From positions 28,365-92,364 of the forward strand of contig NZ_MJGI01000012.1 in the NCBI RefSeq assembly GCF_001864835.1: 64,000 bases of DNA, read 5' to 3'. Under the pieces are notes generated by a model. It searched no databases and had not been told where the DNA came from. It saw only the letters and a program-made list of their open reading frames with translations. Shown here piece after piece: positions 41,752-50,585 of this stretch. Position 1 is the stretch's first letter. Each line of letters begins with the position of its first letter. This DNA comes from Curtobacterium sp. MCBA15_001 (GTDB lineage: Bacteria; Actinomycetota; Actinomycetes; Actinomycetales; Microbacteriaceae). Position numbers and translations under genes: made by a program.

Positions 41752-42240
41752 TCAGCCCCGCCAGGCCGCCAGCGCGTCCCGCAGGTGGTCCATCGCCGGG
41801 TGCCCCGGACAGTACAACGCCAGGCCGTCGGCCAGCAGCGCTGCCTGCTCGTCGGCGATGCCCGTCGTCCACGGAGTGCCCTCGGTGCGGGTGCACACGG
41901 TCGCCAGTTCTTCGAGCGTCGCCGTGCCCTCGGTCGCAGCGACGGCCGCACCCTGCTGCTCGGACATCTCCGTCCCGGTGATGCGCTTGGCACGGCACCC
42001 GGTGCTGGCGTCCTCCCAGACGGCGGAGTAGGTCGTGTAGGTCTCGGTCCGGGTGGAGTCGCCGGTGGCGCACACGAACGCGAAGACGATCGGCGCCGAG
42101 CCCGACGGGGTGACGTCGGTCGAGGTCGCAGTCTCGAGTCCGTCGTCCGGTTCCGACTCCCCGGCGGCCGAACAGCCCACGAGGATCGCTGCCGCAGCGA
42201 GGCAGAGCGCTGCGGAGACGGATCGGCGGACGGCGTGCAC
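41752..42240 (-). CDS. Hypothetical lipoprotein
   Basis: 162 residues. Signal peptide with lipobox (AAILVGC, Cys about 23), then a Ser/Thr/Asp-rich linker and a small domain with four Cys (FVCATG, TGCRAK, TVCTR, LYCPG) likely forming two disulfides on the cell surface. No family recognised. Starts at GTG with TAGCGT six bases upstream (leaderless). Confidence 0.7.
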   Translation of the reverse strand: MHAVRRSVSAALCLAAAAILVGCSAAGESEPDDGLETATSTDVTPSGSAPIVFAFVCATGDSTRTETYTTYSAVWEDASTGCRAKRITGTEMSEQQGAAVAATEGTATLEELATVCTRTEGTPWTTGIADEQAALLADGLALYCPGHPAMDHLRDALAAWRG

Positions 42241-42246
42241 CTGTGA

Positions 42247-42252
42247 ACGCTA
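42247..42252 (-). promoter_or_regulatory. Leaderless -10 box TAGCGT
   Basis: Minus strand, six bases before the GTG at 42240. No Shine-Dalgarno. Confidence 0.55.
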
Positions 42253-42317
42253 ACAGCTTGCGCCAGGGTACTGGCTGCGAGATCCGGACACACGGCGGAC
42301 GCCCGCCCCAACGACGA

Positions 42318-42345
42318 AGGCCCCCACCCGGAAGGGTGAGGGCCT
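42318..42345 (-). terminator. Hairpin downstream of tRNA-Asn
   Basis: AGGCCCCCACCC / GGGTGAGGGCCT arms around a GGAA tetraloop with one mismatch. On the minus strand it follows tRNA-Asn by 21 bases, so it likely terminates the tRNA transcript. Confidence 0.6.
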
Positions 42346-42366
42346 CGTGCACGTGAGGAGCGTGTG

Positions 42367-42439
42367 CTCCCCGAGTTGGACTCGAACCAACAACCTGCCG
42401 GTTAACAGCCGGCTGCTCTGCCAATTGAGCTATCGAGGA
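42367..42439 (-). tRNA. tRNA-Asn (anticodon GTT)
   Basis: 73 bases on the minus strand: acceptor TCCTCGA/TCGGGGA, D arm GCTC...GAGC, anticodon stem GCCGG/CCGGC with loop CTGTTAA, T arm GTTGG-TTCGAGT-CCAAC, discriminator G. CCA not encoded. Confidence 0.95.
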
Positions 42440-42542
42440 TCAGCTGCCGTTCCGGACGAACCGGTCTGGACAACGCACACGAGCATAGCAGGCAATCGGA
42501 GCCCGCCGACGCATCGGCCGCGCAGCCCGGGCGTGCCGCGGG

Positions 42543-43553
42543 TCAGTACCCGGCAACCGGGTCGACCACGCCGACGAAGCCCTCGCCCGCACCGCCGAGG
42601 AACGCCGTCACGTTCAGCCGGACCCGCTCAGCGAGGAGCGGCTCGACCATCTCCGGCGTGTCGGCCTGGTGCGGCGTGATGACCGCGCCCGGCGTCGTCC
42701 ACAGCGGGTGTCCGTCGGGCAGGGGTTCCGGGTCGGTGACGTCGACGCCCGCGCCCGCGATCCCGCCCGATTCCAGGGCCGCCACCAGGGCATCGGTGTC
42801 GACGAGCCCGCCGCGGGCGATGTTCACGAGTCGGGCCGAGGGCTTCATGAGCTCGAACTGCTCCGGGCCGAAGAGCTTCGCCGTGCCCGAGGTCATCGCC
42901 GCCGCGATCATCACCACGTCGGCGTCGGGCAGGACCCGGTCGAGCTCGTCGGTGGTCACGGTGCGTGCCGCGCCGGGCACGGGCTCCGGGGACCGTCGGA
43001 CGACCGTGACGTCCACGTCGAAGGGGGCGAGCAGCCGCAGGTACTCGAGCGCGATCCCGCCCGCGCCGACGACGACGACCCGACGGCCGTACAGCGACAC
43101 GCCCTCGGGCTCGGTCGCCCACGAGGACACCCGCGCACGCTTCGGCAGCACCCGCAGCGTGGCGAGCGTCAGCGCGAGGGCGTGCTCGGCGACGGGTTCG
43201 GCGTAGGCGCCCTTGGCGGAGGTGAACAGCACGGTGTCGCCGTGCGCCCCGATCAGGTCGGCGAAGGCGTCGACACCGGCGAACGGCAACTGTACCCACG
43301 TGACGCTCGGCGCAGCGTCCAGGGCGTCCTGCAGGCCGGCGGGGTCGCGGGGGTCGAGCCAGACGATCCCCCGGGTGTCGCCGTCGAGCGCGGCGACCGT
43401 GCCACCGGCGCCCTGGACGGCGGACACGTGCAGGTCGGCCGGACGCGGCAGGATCGCGATCGGACCCGGGGTCGGCGGTGCCACGGGCAGCGGCGCCCCG
43501 GCGTCGGTGACGACGGCTCGGTGGCCGCGGGGCTGGACGTCGGTGTCGGTCAC
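42543..43553 (-). CDS. D-isomer-specific 2-hydroxyacid dehydrogenase
   Basis: 336 residues. NAD(P)-binding motif VVVVGAGGIALEYLRLL (GxGGxx), then catalytic Arg in NIARGGLVDTDAL, Glu in DVTDPEPLP and His in ITPHQADTP. It reduces a 2-oxoacid or oxidises the D-2-hydroxyacid; the substrate is undetermined. GTG start. It lies 11 bases downstream of the extra ABC ATPase, so it may be the last gene of the transporter operon and use the imported compound. Confidence 0.85.
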   Translation of the reverse strand: MTDTDVQPRGHRAVVTDAGAPLPVAPPTPGPIAILPRPADLHVSAVQGAGGTVAALDGDTRGIVWLDPRDPAGLQDALDAAPSVTWVQLPFAGVDAFADLIGAHGDTVLFTSAKGAYAEPVAEHALALTLATLRVLPKRARVSSWATEPEGVSLYGRRVVVVGAGGIALEYLRLLAPFDVDVTVVRRSPEPVPGAARTVTTDELDRVLPDADVVMIAAAMTSGTAKLFGPEQFELMKPSARLVNIARGGLVDTDALVAALESGGIAGAGVDVTDPEPLPDGHPLWTTPGAVITPHQADTPEMVEPLLAERVRLNVTAFLGGAGEGFVGVVDPVAGY

Positions 43554-43564
43554 GCGTTCTCCTG

Positions 43565-44524
43565 TCAGGGACGACGAGCGCCGGGTCCGGCGCTCGGGGT
43601 CGTGGGGTCGGCCGCCGTGGCGCGAGCAGCGGCAGCGCGACCGGGGGCTGCTCCGGCAGCGGATCGGCGCGGCGGGGCGGTGGCACCCCCGGGGCGCTTC
43701 ACCGGGCGGGCCGCGGTCGCCGCGAGCGTCCGCACGTAGGGGTCGACGGGACTGTCGAGGACCTCGTCGAAGGTGCCGAGTCCGACCAGGCGACCCTCGT
43801 TCATCACGGCGACCCGGTCGGCCAGCGCACGGGCCTCACGCAGGTCGCTCGACACGACGACCGCTGAGAACTGTCGGTTGCGCTGCAGGCTCGCCAGCGC
43901 CTCGAGCACGGCCTGGCGCACGAGCACGTCGACGCCACGGGCCGGCTCGTCGGCGACGAGCAGCTGGGGTTCGAGGACGAGGGACTGCGCGAGCGCGACC
44001 CGCTGCCGCTGCCCGCTCGAGAGCTCCCACGTGTTCAGGCGCATCACGCCGAGCGGCAGGTGCACCGCGTCGACGAGCCGCGCGACGATGAGCCCGGCTT
44101 CCTTCCGGTCGAAGCGACGGTCGCGGGCGTAGATCGGCTCGGCGATCGCCTCGCCGACGGTCAGGTCCGGGCTCAGCCGGTCGGCGGCGTCCTGCGAGAG
44201 GTACCCGATGCGCCCGGTCAGGCGTGCAAGGCGGCGGGAGGACGGGCGGAGCCCGCGCATCCGCTGCCCGAGCACCGTCAACTCGCCGCCGACGATGTGC
44301 CGGCGGTGTGCCCCGTCGCCCTCGCCCCGCGCCCCGAGCTGTCCGGCGACGGCGGCGGCGAAGCTCGACTTGCCCGAGCCGGACTCCCCCAGCACCGCCA
44401 GGATCTCGCCGCTCCGCACCGTCAGGCTGACGCCGCCGACGGCGCGGATCGGGCGCGACCCCGGCACGCGGTACTCGATGGACACGTCGTCCGCGACGAC
44501 CGCCGGGTCGTTCAGCCCGATCAT
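43565..44524 (-). CDS. ABC transporter ATP-binding protein (single domain)
   Basis: 319 residues. One nucleotide-binding domain: Walker A GESGSGKSS, Q-loop in GYLSQDAADR, signature LSSGQRQRVALAQ and Walker B LLVADEP. It resembles peptide/nickel-importer ATPases. The importer next door already has a fused double ATPase, so this is an additional subunit or a partner for another permease. The C-terminal 40 residues are Ala/Pro-rich. It is separated from the double ATPase by a 171-base region with hairpins. Confidence 0.85.
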   Translation of the reverse strand: MIGLNDPAVVADDVSIEYRVPGSRPIRAVGGVSLTVRSGEILAVLGESGSGKSSFAAAVAGQLGARGEGDGAHRRHIVGGELTVLGQRMRGLRPSSRRLARLTGRIGYLSQDAADRLSPDLTVGEAIAEPIYARDRRFDRKEAGLIVARLVDAVHLPLGVMRLNTWELSSGQRQRVALAQSLVLEPQLLVADEPARGVDVLVRQAVLEALASLQRNRQFSAVVVSSDLREARALADRVAVMNEGRLVGLGTFDEVLDSPVDPYVRTLAATAARPVKRPGGATAPPRRSAAGAAPGRAAAARATAADPTTPSAGPGARRP

Positions 44525-44539
44525 GGAACCCCTTCCGCA

Positions 44540-44651
44540 CCGCCCCCTGGCGGTGCAGCGCGGACCGTGAGGGGTCCGCGCGACGTACGTCGTGCTGTGG
44601 GCTGCCGGTCTGGAGGCGCGACCTGCGTCGTGTGACGTGGGTCGCGCCTCC
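44540..44651. repeat. Cluster of three hairpins between ABC genes
   Basis: Stem 1: GCACCGCC-CCCT-GGCGGTGC. Stem 2: CGCGGACC/GGTCCGCG. Stem 3: GGAGGCGCGACC (44612-44623) and its inverted copy (44640-44651), whose GGAGGCGCG core matches the GGACGGGAGGC family. It may attenuate the message before the extra ATPase gene. Confidence 0.55.
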
Positions 44652-44695
44652 TGACCGAACCGGTCCGTGACCGCGCCCTGCGGATCGCAGGGGCG

Positions 44696-46366
44696 TCAGG
44701 AACCGGCCTGCGCCAGTCGCTCCAGCGTACGCCGTCGCTCGGCCTGCTCGGTGGGGTCGGGCACCGGCAACGACGCCAGCAGGCGCTGGGTGTACGGGTG
44801 CTGCGGGGCCCCGAGCACCTCGGCGGTCGTCCCCGTCTCCACCAGGTCGCCCCGGTAGAGCACGGCGATCCGGTCGGACAGCGCACCGACGACGGCCAGG
44901 TCGTGGCTGATGAACAGCGACGCGAAGCCGAAGTCCTGCTGCAGCTCGAGGAAGAGCTCGAGCACCCGCGCCTGGACCGACACGTCGAGCGCACTCGTCG
45001 GTTCGTCGGCTATGAGCAGCTTCGGCCGGAGCGCGAGCGACCGGGCGAGCGAGGCGCGCTGGCGCTGCCCACCCGAGAGCTCGTGCGGGTACCGGTCCCC
45101 GTACGCGGCGGGGAGCTGCACCGCCTCCATCAGCTCGTCGACCTGCTTGCGAGCAGCACGCGGCGACGGTGCGACACCGTGGACGACGAGCGGTTCCGCG
45201 ACGCACTCGGCGATCGTCAGCAGCGGGTTGAACGAGGTCGCCGGGTCCTGGAACACGAACCCGATGTCCTTGCGCAGCCGCTTGAAGTCGCGTTCCCGGT
45301 ACCCGAGCATCTCCGTGCCGAGCACCCGCAGCGACCCGCCGGTGATCTTCGTCAGCCCGGCGATCGCCCGACCGATCGTGGTCTTCCCGGAGCCGGACTC
45401 CCCCACGAGTCCGAGCACCTCGCCCGGACGGATCGCCAGGTCGACGCCCTTGACCGCCTTGAACGCGGGTGCACCGAGTCGACCCGGGTACTCGATCTCG
45501 AGCGCCTTCGCCTCGACGACGGGTGCGACGTCCTCGGTGATGATCGCGCGACGTGCCGTGCCGGTCGACGCCTCGAGACGGGGCACCGCGGCGAGCAGGC
45601 GCTTGGTGTAGTCCGCCTGCGGGTTCCCGAACAGTTCGGCGACCGGCGCTTCCTCGACGACCTCGCCCTGGTACATCACGGCGACGCGGTCGGCCAGGTC
45701 GGCGACGACGCCCATGTTGTGGGTGATGATCACGATCGCCGCGCCGAACTCGTCGCGGCAGCGGCGGAGCAGGTCGAGGATCTCGGCCTGCACCGTGACG
45801 TCCAACGCCGTCGTCGGTTCGTCGGCGATGATCACGCTCGGCTCGAGCGCGAGCGCACTGGCGATGACCACGCGCTGCTTCTGCCCGCCGGAGAACTGGT
45901 GCGGGTAGTGGTCGACGCGGGTCTCCGGGTCGGGGATGCCGACGCGGCGCAGGTACTCGATCGCCGTCGCACGGGCCTGCTTCTTCGAGACACCGCCGTG
46001 CGCCCGGAGGCCTTCGGCGATCTGCCACCCGACCGTGAAGACGGGGTTCAGCGCCGTGGAGGGCTCCTGGAACACCATCGCGCCGGCGGTCCCGCGCAGG
46101 TCGCGGAGCTTCTGCGACCCGACGGTCACGACGTCGGTGCCGTCGAGCAGCACCGCGCCCCCGAGGGTGGCCGTCTCGGGCATCAGCCGCAGCATGCTCC
46201 GCGCGGTCACGGACTTGCCGGACCCGGACTCGCCGACGAGCGCCAGGACCTCGCCGGGGCGGACGTCGAGGCTGACGCCCTTGACCGCGTCGACGGCACC
46301 GCCGTCGGTCGCGAACGTGACCGTCAGGTCGTCGACCACGACGACCGGCTGGGTGTCGGCGCTCAT
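44696..46366 (-). CDS. Double ABC ATPase of peptide/nickel importer (DppD-DppF fusion)
   Basis: 556 residues with two complete nucleotide-binding domains. First: GESGSGKSVTARS, FSGGQKQRVVIAS, IIADEPTTALD. Second: GESGSGKTTIGRA, LSGGQRQRASLARS, LIADEPTSALD. Each ends in the oligopeptide C-terminal domain (PHPYTQRLLASLP type). It powers uptake of peptides or similar compounds. The ATG overlaps the stop of the DppC-like permease. Fused forms are common in actinobacteria. Confidence 0.92.
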   Translation of the reverse strand: MSADTQPVVVVDDLTVTFATDGGAVDAVKGVSLDVRPGEVLALVGESGSGKSVTARSMLRLMPETATLGGAVLLDGTDVVTVGSQKLRDLRGTAGAMVFQEPSTALNPVFTVGWQIAEGLRAHGGVSKKQARATAIEYLRRVGIPDPETRVDHYPHQFSGGQKQRVVIASALALEPSVIIADEPTTALDVTVQAEILDLLRRCRDEFGAAIVIITHNMGVVADLADRVAVMYQGEVVEEAPVAELFGNPQADYTKRLLAAVPRLEASTGTARRAIITEDVAPVVEAKALEIEYPGRLGAPAFKAVKGVDLAIRPGEVLGLVGESGSGKTTIGRAIAGLTKITGGSLRVLGTEMLGYRERDFKRLRKDIGFVFQDPATSFNPLLTIAECVAEPLVVHGVAPSPRAARKQVDELMEAVQLPAAYGDRYPHELSGGQRQRASLARSLALRPKLLIADEPTSALDVSVQARVLELFLELQQDFGFASLFISHDLAVVGALSDRIAVLYRGDLVETGTTAEVLGAPQHPYTQRLLASLPVPDPTEQAERRRTLERLAQAGS

Positions 46367-47349
46367 GCTGCTGCCCCTTCCGTCTTCCTGGTGGAGACCA
46401 GCTGCTTCAGCCGCCGGCGTGCACGCAGGCGGGGGTCGGAGATGTCGTTGAGGCTCTCGCCGATGAACGTGACACCGAGGACGAGCACCACGATCGCGAC
46501 ACCCGGGTAGACGCCGGTCCACCAGACGCCCGACGCCACGTCGGACAGCGCGCGGCTGAGGTCGTAGCCCCACTCGGCGCCGGCGGTCGGACCGATGCCG
46601 AAGCCCAGGAAGCCCAGACCCGCCAGCGTCAGGATCGCGTCGCTCGCGTTGAGCGTCAGGATCAGCGGCAGGCTGCGGGTCGAGTTCCGCAGCACGTGGC
46701 GGGTCATGATGCGCCACGGGTTCGAGCCGATGACGCGTGCCGACTCGACGAACGCGTCGTTCTTCAGGCGGACGGCCTCGGCGCGGACCACGCGGAAGTA
46801 CTGCGGCACGTAGACCACGGTGATCGAGATCGCCGCGGCCGTGATGCCGCCGTAGTAGCTCGAGTTGCCACCGGAGACCACGATCGAGACGACGATCGCG
46901 AGCAGCAGCGACGGGAACGCGTAGATCGCGTCGGCGACGACGACCAGGATCCGGTCGAGCCACCCGCCGATGTAGCCGGACACCATGCCCAGCAGGACAC
47001 CGACGATGATCGAGACGACCACGGCGACGATCACGACGAGCACCGCGGTGCGGGTGCCGAACACGACGCGGCTGAACACGTCGAAGCCGCCGACTGTGGT
47101 GCCCCAGATGTGCTCGGCGCTCGGGGCACCGGTGCGGGGGAAGCTCGCGCCGTCGGCACCCTGCAGCTGGCCGAAGCCGTACGGGGCGATGAGCGGGGCG
47201 AACACGGCGACGAGCAGGTACACGGCGCAGATGACCACGCCGACGATGAGCATCGCGCGCTGCCAGCCGGTGCTCTTGCGCAGCTGGACGACGACGGGGA
47301 GCCGCTTCCAGAGCGGCTCGTGGCGGTCGACGAGGGTGACGTCGGACAT
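46363..47349 (-). CDS. ABC importer permease, DppC-like
   Basis: 328 residues with about six membrane helices. The binding-protein-dependent permease signature (EAA loop) is in EAVRLKNDAFVESARVIGSNPWRI. N-terminal soluble stretch WKRLPVVVQLRKSTGW, typical of DppC/OppC. The ATG at 47349 overlaps no gene but lies two bases before the stop of DppB. Pairs with the DppB-like permease. Confidence 0.9.
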   Translation of the reverse strand: MSDVTLVDRHEPLWKRLPVVVQLRKSTGWQRAMLIVGVVICAVYLLVAVFAPLIAPYGFGQLQGADGASFPRTGAPSAEHIWGTTVGGFDVFSRVVFGTRTAVLVVIVAVVVSIIVGVLLGMVSGYIGGWLDRILVVVADAIYAFPSLLLAIVVSIVVSGGNSSYYGGITAAAISITVVYVPQYFRVVRAEAVRLKNDAFVESARVIGSNPWRIMTRHVLRNSTRSLPLILTLNASDAILTLAGLGFLGFGIGPTAGAEWGYDLSRALSDVASGVWWTGVYPGVAIVVLVLGVTFIGESLNDISDPRLRARRRLKQLVSTRKTEGAAA

Positions 47350-47351
47350 CG

Positions 47352-48467
47352 TCAGAACCTCACTCTCGGGTCGATGAGCGCGGCGACGACGTCGACCACG
47401 AAGTTGGTGACGGCGACGATCACCGCGAGCATCGCTACGATGCCCTGGACGGCGACGAAGTCGCGGGCCGACAGGTACTGGTTCAGCTCGAAGCCGAGCC
47501 CGCGCCACCCGAAGGTGGTCTCGGTCAGGACGGATCCGCCGAGCAGCATCGCGATCTGGAGGCCCATCACGGTGATGATCGGCACGAGGGCGGGACGGAA
47601 CGCGTGCGTCCGGACGAGCCGTGATTCACGGACCCCGCGCGAGCGGGCCGCGTCGACGTACTCCGACCCGAGCGAGCCGATCATGTTCGCGCGCACGAGC
47701 CGCAGGAAGATGCCGGCCGTCAGCAGCCCGAGCGTCAGCGCCGGCAGCACCGCGTGCGAGAGCACGTCGGCGATGATCTGCCCGTTGCCGGTGCGGATCG
47801 CGTCGATGATGTAGACGCCGGTGGGGTTGTCGATCCGGTCGAGCAACAGCTCGGCGCGGGTCGAGGCGCGGTCGCCGAGCGGGAGCCAGCCGAGCCACAC
47901 CGAGAAGACGAGCTTGAGCAGCAGGCCGCCGAAGAACACCGGCGTCGCGTAGGTCAGGATCGCGAGCGCGCGCAGCAGCACGTCGGGCCACTTGTCACGC
48001 AGGTACGCGGCGAGCATGCCGAGCGGGATGCCGAGCACCAGCGCGACGACGAGGGCGTAGAACACCAGCTCCGCGGTCGCACCGCCGTACTGCAGGATGA
48101 TCTCGGTCACCGGGCGGTTGTCGGTCACGGACGAACCGAAGTCCCCGCGGACGATCTGCCCGAGGTACTCCAGGTACTGGACGATCACCGGTCGGTCGTA
48201 GCCCGCGGCGTGCAGGCGCTCGGCGAGCTGCGTCGGGGTGAGGCGCCCGCCGACGCTGGCGGTGATCGGGTTCCCGATGACGCGCATCAGGAAGAACACG
48301 AGCGTCACCAGGATGAAGACGGTCGGGAAGATGAGCAGGAAGCGGACGACGATGTACCGACCGAGTCCGCCGCCGCCGTCGGCACGTCGCTGTGCCTGGG
48401 GCTTCGTGGGCTCCGTGTCGATCGCCTCGGGGTTCGTGAGGGTCACGGGGTGGGGTGCCTTTCGCAT
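47352..48467 (-). CDS. ABC importer permease, DppB-like
   Basis: 371 residues. The core begins GRYIVVRFLLIFPTVFILV, the family's first helix, with six helices in all and an EAA-like loop (YVDAARSRGVRESRLVRTHAF). The N-terminus is extended by about 30 residues; GTG 48446 is an alternative start. A hairpin lies between this gene and the solute-binding protein gene. Confidence 0.9.
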   Translation of the reverse strand: MRKAPHPVTLTNPEAIDTEPTKPQAQRRADGGGGLGRYIVVRFLLIFPTVFILVTLVFFLMRVIGNPITASVGGRLTPTQLAERLHAAGYDRPVIVQYLEYLGQIVRGDFGSSVTDNRPVTEIILQYGGATAELVFYALVVALVLGIPLGMLAAYLRDKWPDVLLRALAILTYATPVFFGGLLLKLVFSVWLGWLPLGDRASTRAELLLDRIDNPTGVYIIDAIRTGNGQIIADVLSHAVLPALTLGLLTAGIFLRLVRANMIGSLGSEYVDAARSRGVRESRLVRTHAFRPALVPIITVMGLQIAMLLGGSVLTETTFGWRGLGFELNQYLSARDFVAVQGIVAMLAVIVAVTNFVVDVVAALIDPRVRF

Positions 48468-48476
48468 GACGCGAGC

Positions 48477-48505
48477 AAGGGGCGCTCCTTCTGGGAGCGC
48501 CCCTT
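48477..48505 (-). terminator. Hairpin between substrate-binding protein and permease genes
   Basis: AAGGGGCGCTCC and its inverted copy around a short TTCTG loop, starting 13 bases after the substrate-binding protein stop. It probably causes partial termination, so that the binding protein is made in excess over the permeases. Confidence 0.7.
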
Positions 48506-48518
48506 GCCCGTCATCGGG

Positions 48519-50153
48519 TCACTTGGTGATGGTGCCGTAGCGGAACTTGAACGACGCGTCGAGCTCGACGCCCTTGACGTCCTTGCCGGCCACCGCGACC
48601 GACTTGCCCTGCAGCAGCGGCAAGGTCGAGATCTGCGAAGCCTGACGCTCCTGCGCCTGCTCGATGATGTCGGCCCGCTTGGTCTTGTCGGACTCCTCCT
48701 GCTCGTCGGCGATCAGCTTCTGGATCGTCGGGTCGTCGTAGTGGTTCTGCACGAAGTTGTCCTTCGTGAAGAACGGCGACAGGTAGTTGTCCGCGTCCGA
48801 GAAGTCCGGGAACCAACCGAGCTGGTACTCCGGGTAGGCGTCCTTCGTGCGCTCCGTGGCGTAGGTCGTGTAGACCGTGGACTGGATGTTCACGGTGAAC
48901 AGGCCCGAGGCCTCGAGCTGCGACTTCAGCAGCGCGTACTCGTCGTCCGACGCCGAGCCGTAGTGGTCCGGTGCGTACTGGATGTTCAGCTCGATCTTGC
49001 CGCTGACGCCCGCGTCCGACAGGGTCTTCTTCGCCTTGTCGACGTCCGGAGCACCGTTGCCGTCGCCGTACATCGACTTGAACGGCGTCGCTGCACCCGT
49101 CAGGCCGTCCGGCACCATCGAGTAGACCGGCGTGTAGGTGTCGTTGTAGACCTCCTTGGCCAGGGCGCTGCGGTCGACGACGTCGGCCACGGCCTGGCGG
49201 ACGGCCAGGGCCTTCGCCTCGTCGGCGTCGCTCTGCCCGGTGCCGAAGGGCTGGGTCTTGAAGTTGAAGACCACGTAGCGGATCTCGCCGCCGGGGCCGT
49301 CGATGACCTGGAGCTTGCTGTCCTTGCGGAGCGAGGCGATGTCGGTCGGCGTCAGGGAGCGGTACGCCACGTCGACGTCGCCCTTCTGCACGGCCAGCTT
49401 CAGGTCGGTCTCCTTGGTGAAGTACTGCCCCGTGACGTCCTTGGTCTTCGCCTTGTTCAGCACGCCGTCGTACTTCGGGTTCGCCTCGTACGAGATGAGG
49501 TCGTTCTCCTTGTACGTCTTGATGACGTACTGGCCCGCGAAGGCGTTGCCCTTGACGATGTCGTCGGCGCTGGTGAGCTTGTCGGCCGAGAAGACCTCTT
49601 CGTCGACGATCGGGCCGGCGGGGCTCGAGAGCACCTGCGGCCAGGTCTGGTCTGCGTGGTCGAGGTGGAACACGACCGTGGTGTCGTTCGGCGTGTCGAT
49701 GCTCTTGAGGTTCGCGAGCAGCGACTGCGGGCCGTTCGGGTTGTTGATCTTGATCTCGCGGTTGAACGAGAACTTCACGTCGCTCGAGGTCAGCTTGTGC
49801 CCGTTTGCGAACTCGAGGCCCTTCTTGAGCGTCACCGTGTACGTCGTCGGGTCGGTGAACTCGGCCTTCGTGGCGATGTCCGGCTTGACGTCCGGGCTGC
49901 CCGTCGGGGTGTTCATCAGGAACGGGAACACCTGGTTCTGCACGGCGAACGAGCCGTTGTCGTAGGAGCCCGCCGGGTCGAGCGACGTGATCTTGTCGGT
50001 CGTGCCGATGATCAGGCCGTTCAGGTCGCCGGAGCCGCCGCTGCCGCCGCCCGCGCAGCCGGTGAGCACCAGCGCCGTCGCTGCTGCTCCGGCGCCGAGC
50101 GCGAGGGCGCGCTTTCCCCACGTGGCGCGGTGGTTCGTGAACACGGATGCCAT
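48519..50153 (-). CDS. Peptide/nickel-type ABC solute-binding lipoprotein (family 5)
   Basis: 544 residues. Signal peptide and lipobox ATALVLTGC, then family 5 blocks: GTTDKITSLDPAGSYDN near the start, TYTVTLKKGLEFANG and VKFSFNREIKINNP. It captures peptides or other oligomers on the cell surface and hands them to the permeases. The ATG at 50153 is preferred (GAGG eight bases upstream) over one 30 codons earlier, since signal peptide composition starts there. Confidence 0.92.
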   Translation of the reverse strand: MASVFTNHRATWGKRALALGAGAAATALVLTGCAGGGSGGSGDLNGLIIGTTDKITSLDPAGSYDNGSFAVQNQVFPFLMNTPTGSPDVKPDIATKAEFTDPTTYTVTLKKGLEFANGHKLTSSDVKFSFNREIKINNPNGPQSLLANLKSIDTPNDTTVVFHLDHADQTWPQVLSSPAGPIVDEEVFSADKLTSADDIVKGNAFAGQYVIKTYKENDLISYEANPKYDGVLNKAKTKDVTGQYFTKETDLKLAVQKGDVDVAYRSLTPTDIASLRKDSKLQVIDGPGGEIRYVVFNFKTQPFGTGQSDADEAKALAVRQAVADVVDRSALAKEVYNDTYTPVYSMVPDGLTGAATPFKSMYGDGNGAPDVDKAKKTLSDAGVSGKIELNIQYAPDHYGSASDDEYALLKSQLEASGLFTVNIQSTVYTTYATERTKDAYPEYQLGWFPDFSDADNYLSPFFTKDNFVQNHYDDPTIQKLIADEQEESDKTKRADIIEQAQERQASQISTLPLLQGKSVAVAGKDVKGVELDASFKFRYGTITK

Positions 50154-50585
50154 GTCCGATGCCTCTCTGGTGGTGGTTACAGGTTCCCTGGACCGGAGAT
50201 GGATCGACTGTGTGACCGGCCAGGGACACTCATTGAGAGACACCCTGCCACGGAACTCCGCCCGGCGGGGGCGATCTTGTTACACCGCTGTAACGCAACG
50301 GGCGCGCGCGTGGCGCATCATTCCGCCTGCGCATGGCGGCGCGTCGCGCAGCATCGTTGCGTCGTGCAACTCCGGCGCTTGGCGCGTGCGCGGGCGCGCT
50401 GCGGGCGCACCCACGGCCTCCCGTGCCGAGTCTCGGCCCGGCGGACGGTCCGCGACGTCCGGAAGCCGAGTCCTGTCCGCCACGGCGAGACTCGCCGGCC
50501 GGGAGGCGCGGTGCGGTCTGGCAGCGCCGGGCCCGGCGGGCGGGCGGGCGCGGGCGCGCTCAGCATCGTGCGAGGTTGGCGCGGG
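50154..50585. other. 432-base intergenic region upstream of the ABC operon
   Basis: Between dnaG and the solute-binding protein gene; no gene seen. It contains GTTACA-CCGC-TGTAAC (50279-50294), a 16-base palindrome about 125 bases before the start, which may be an operator. The rest is GC-rich without a convincing -10. It must hold the ABC operon promoter. Confidence 0.5.
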
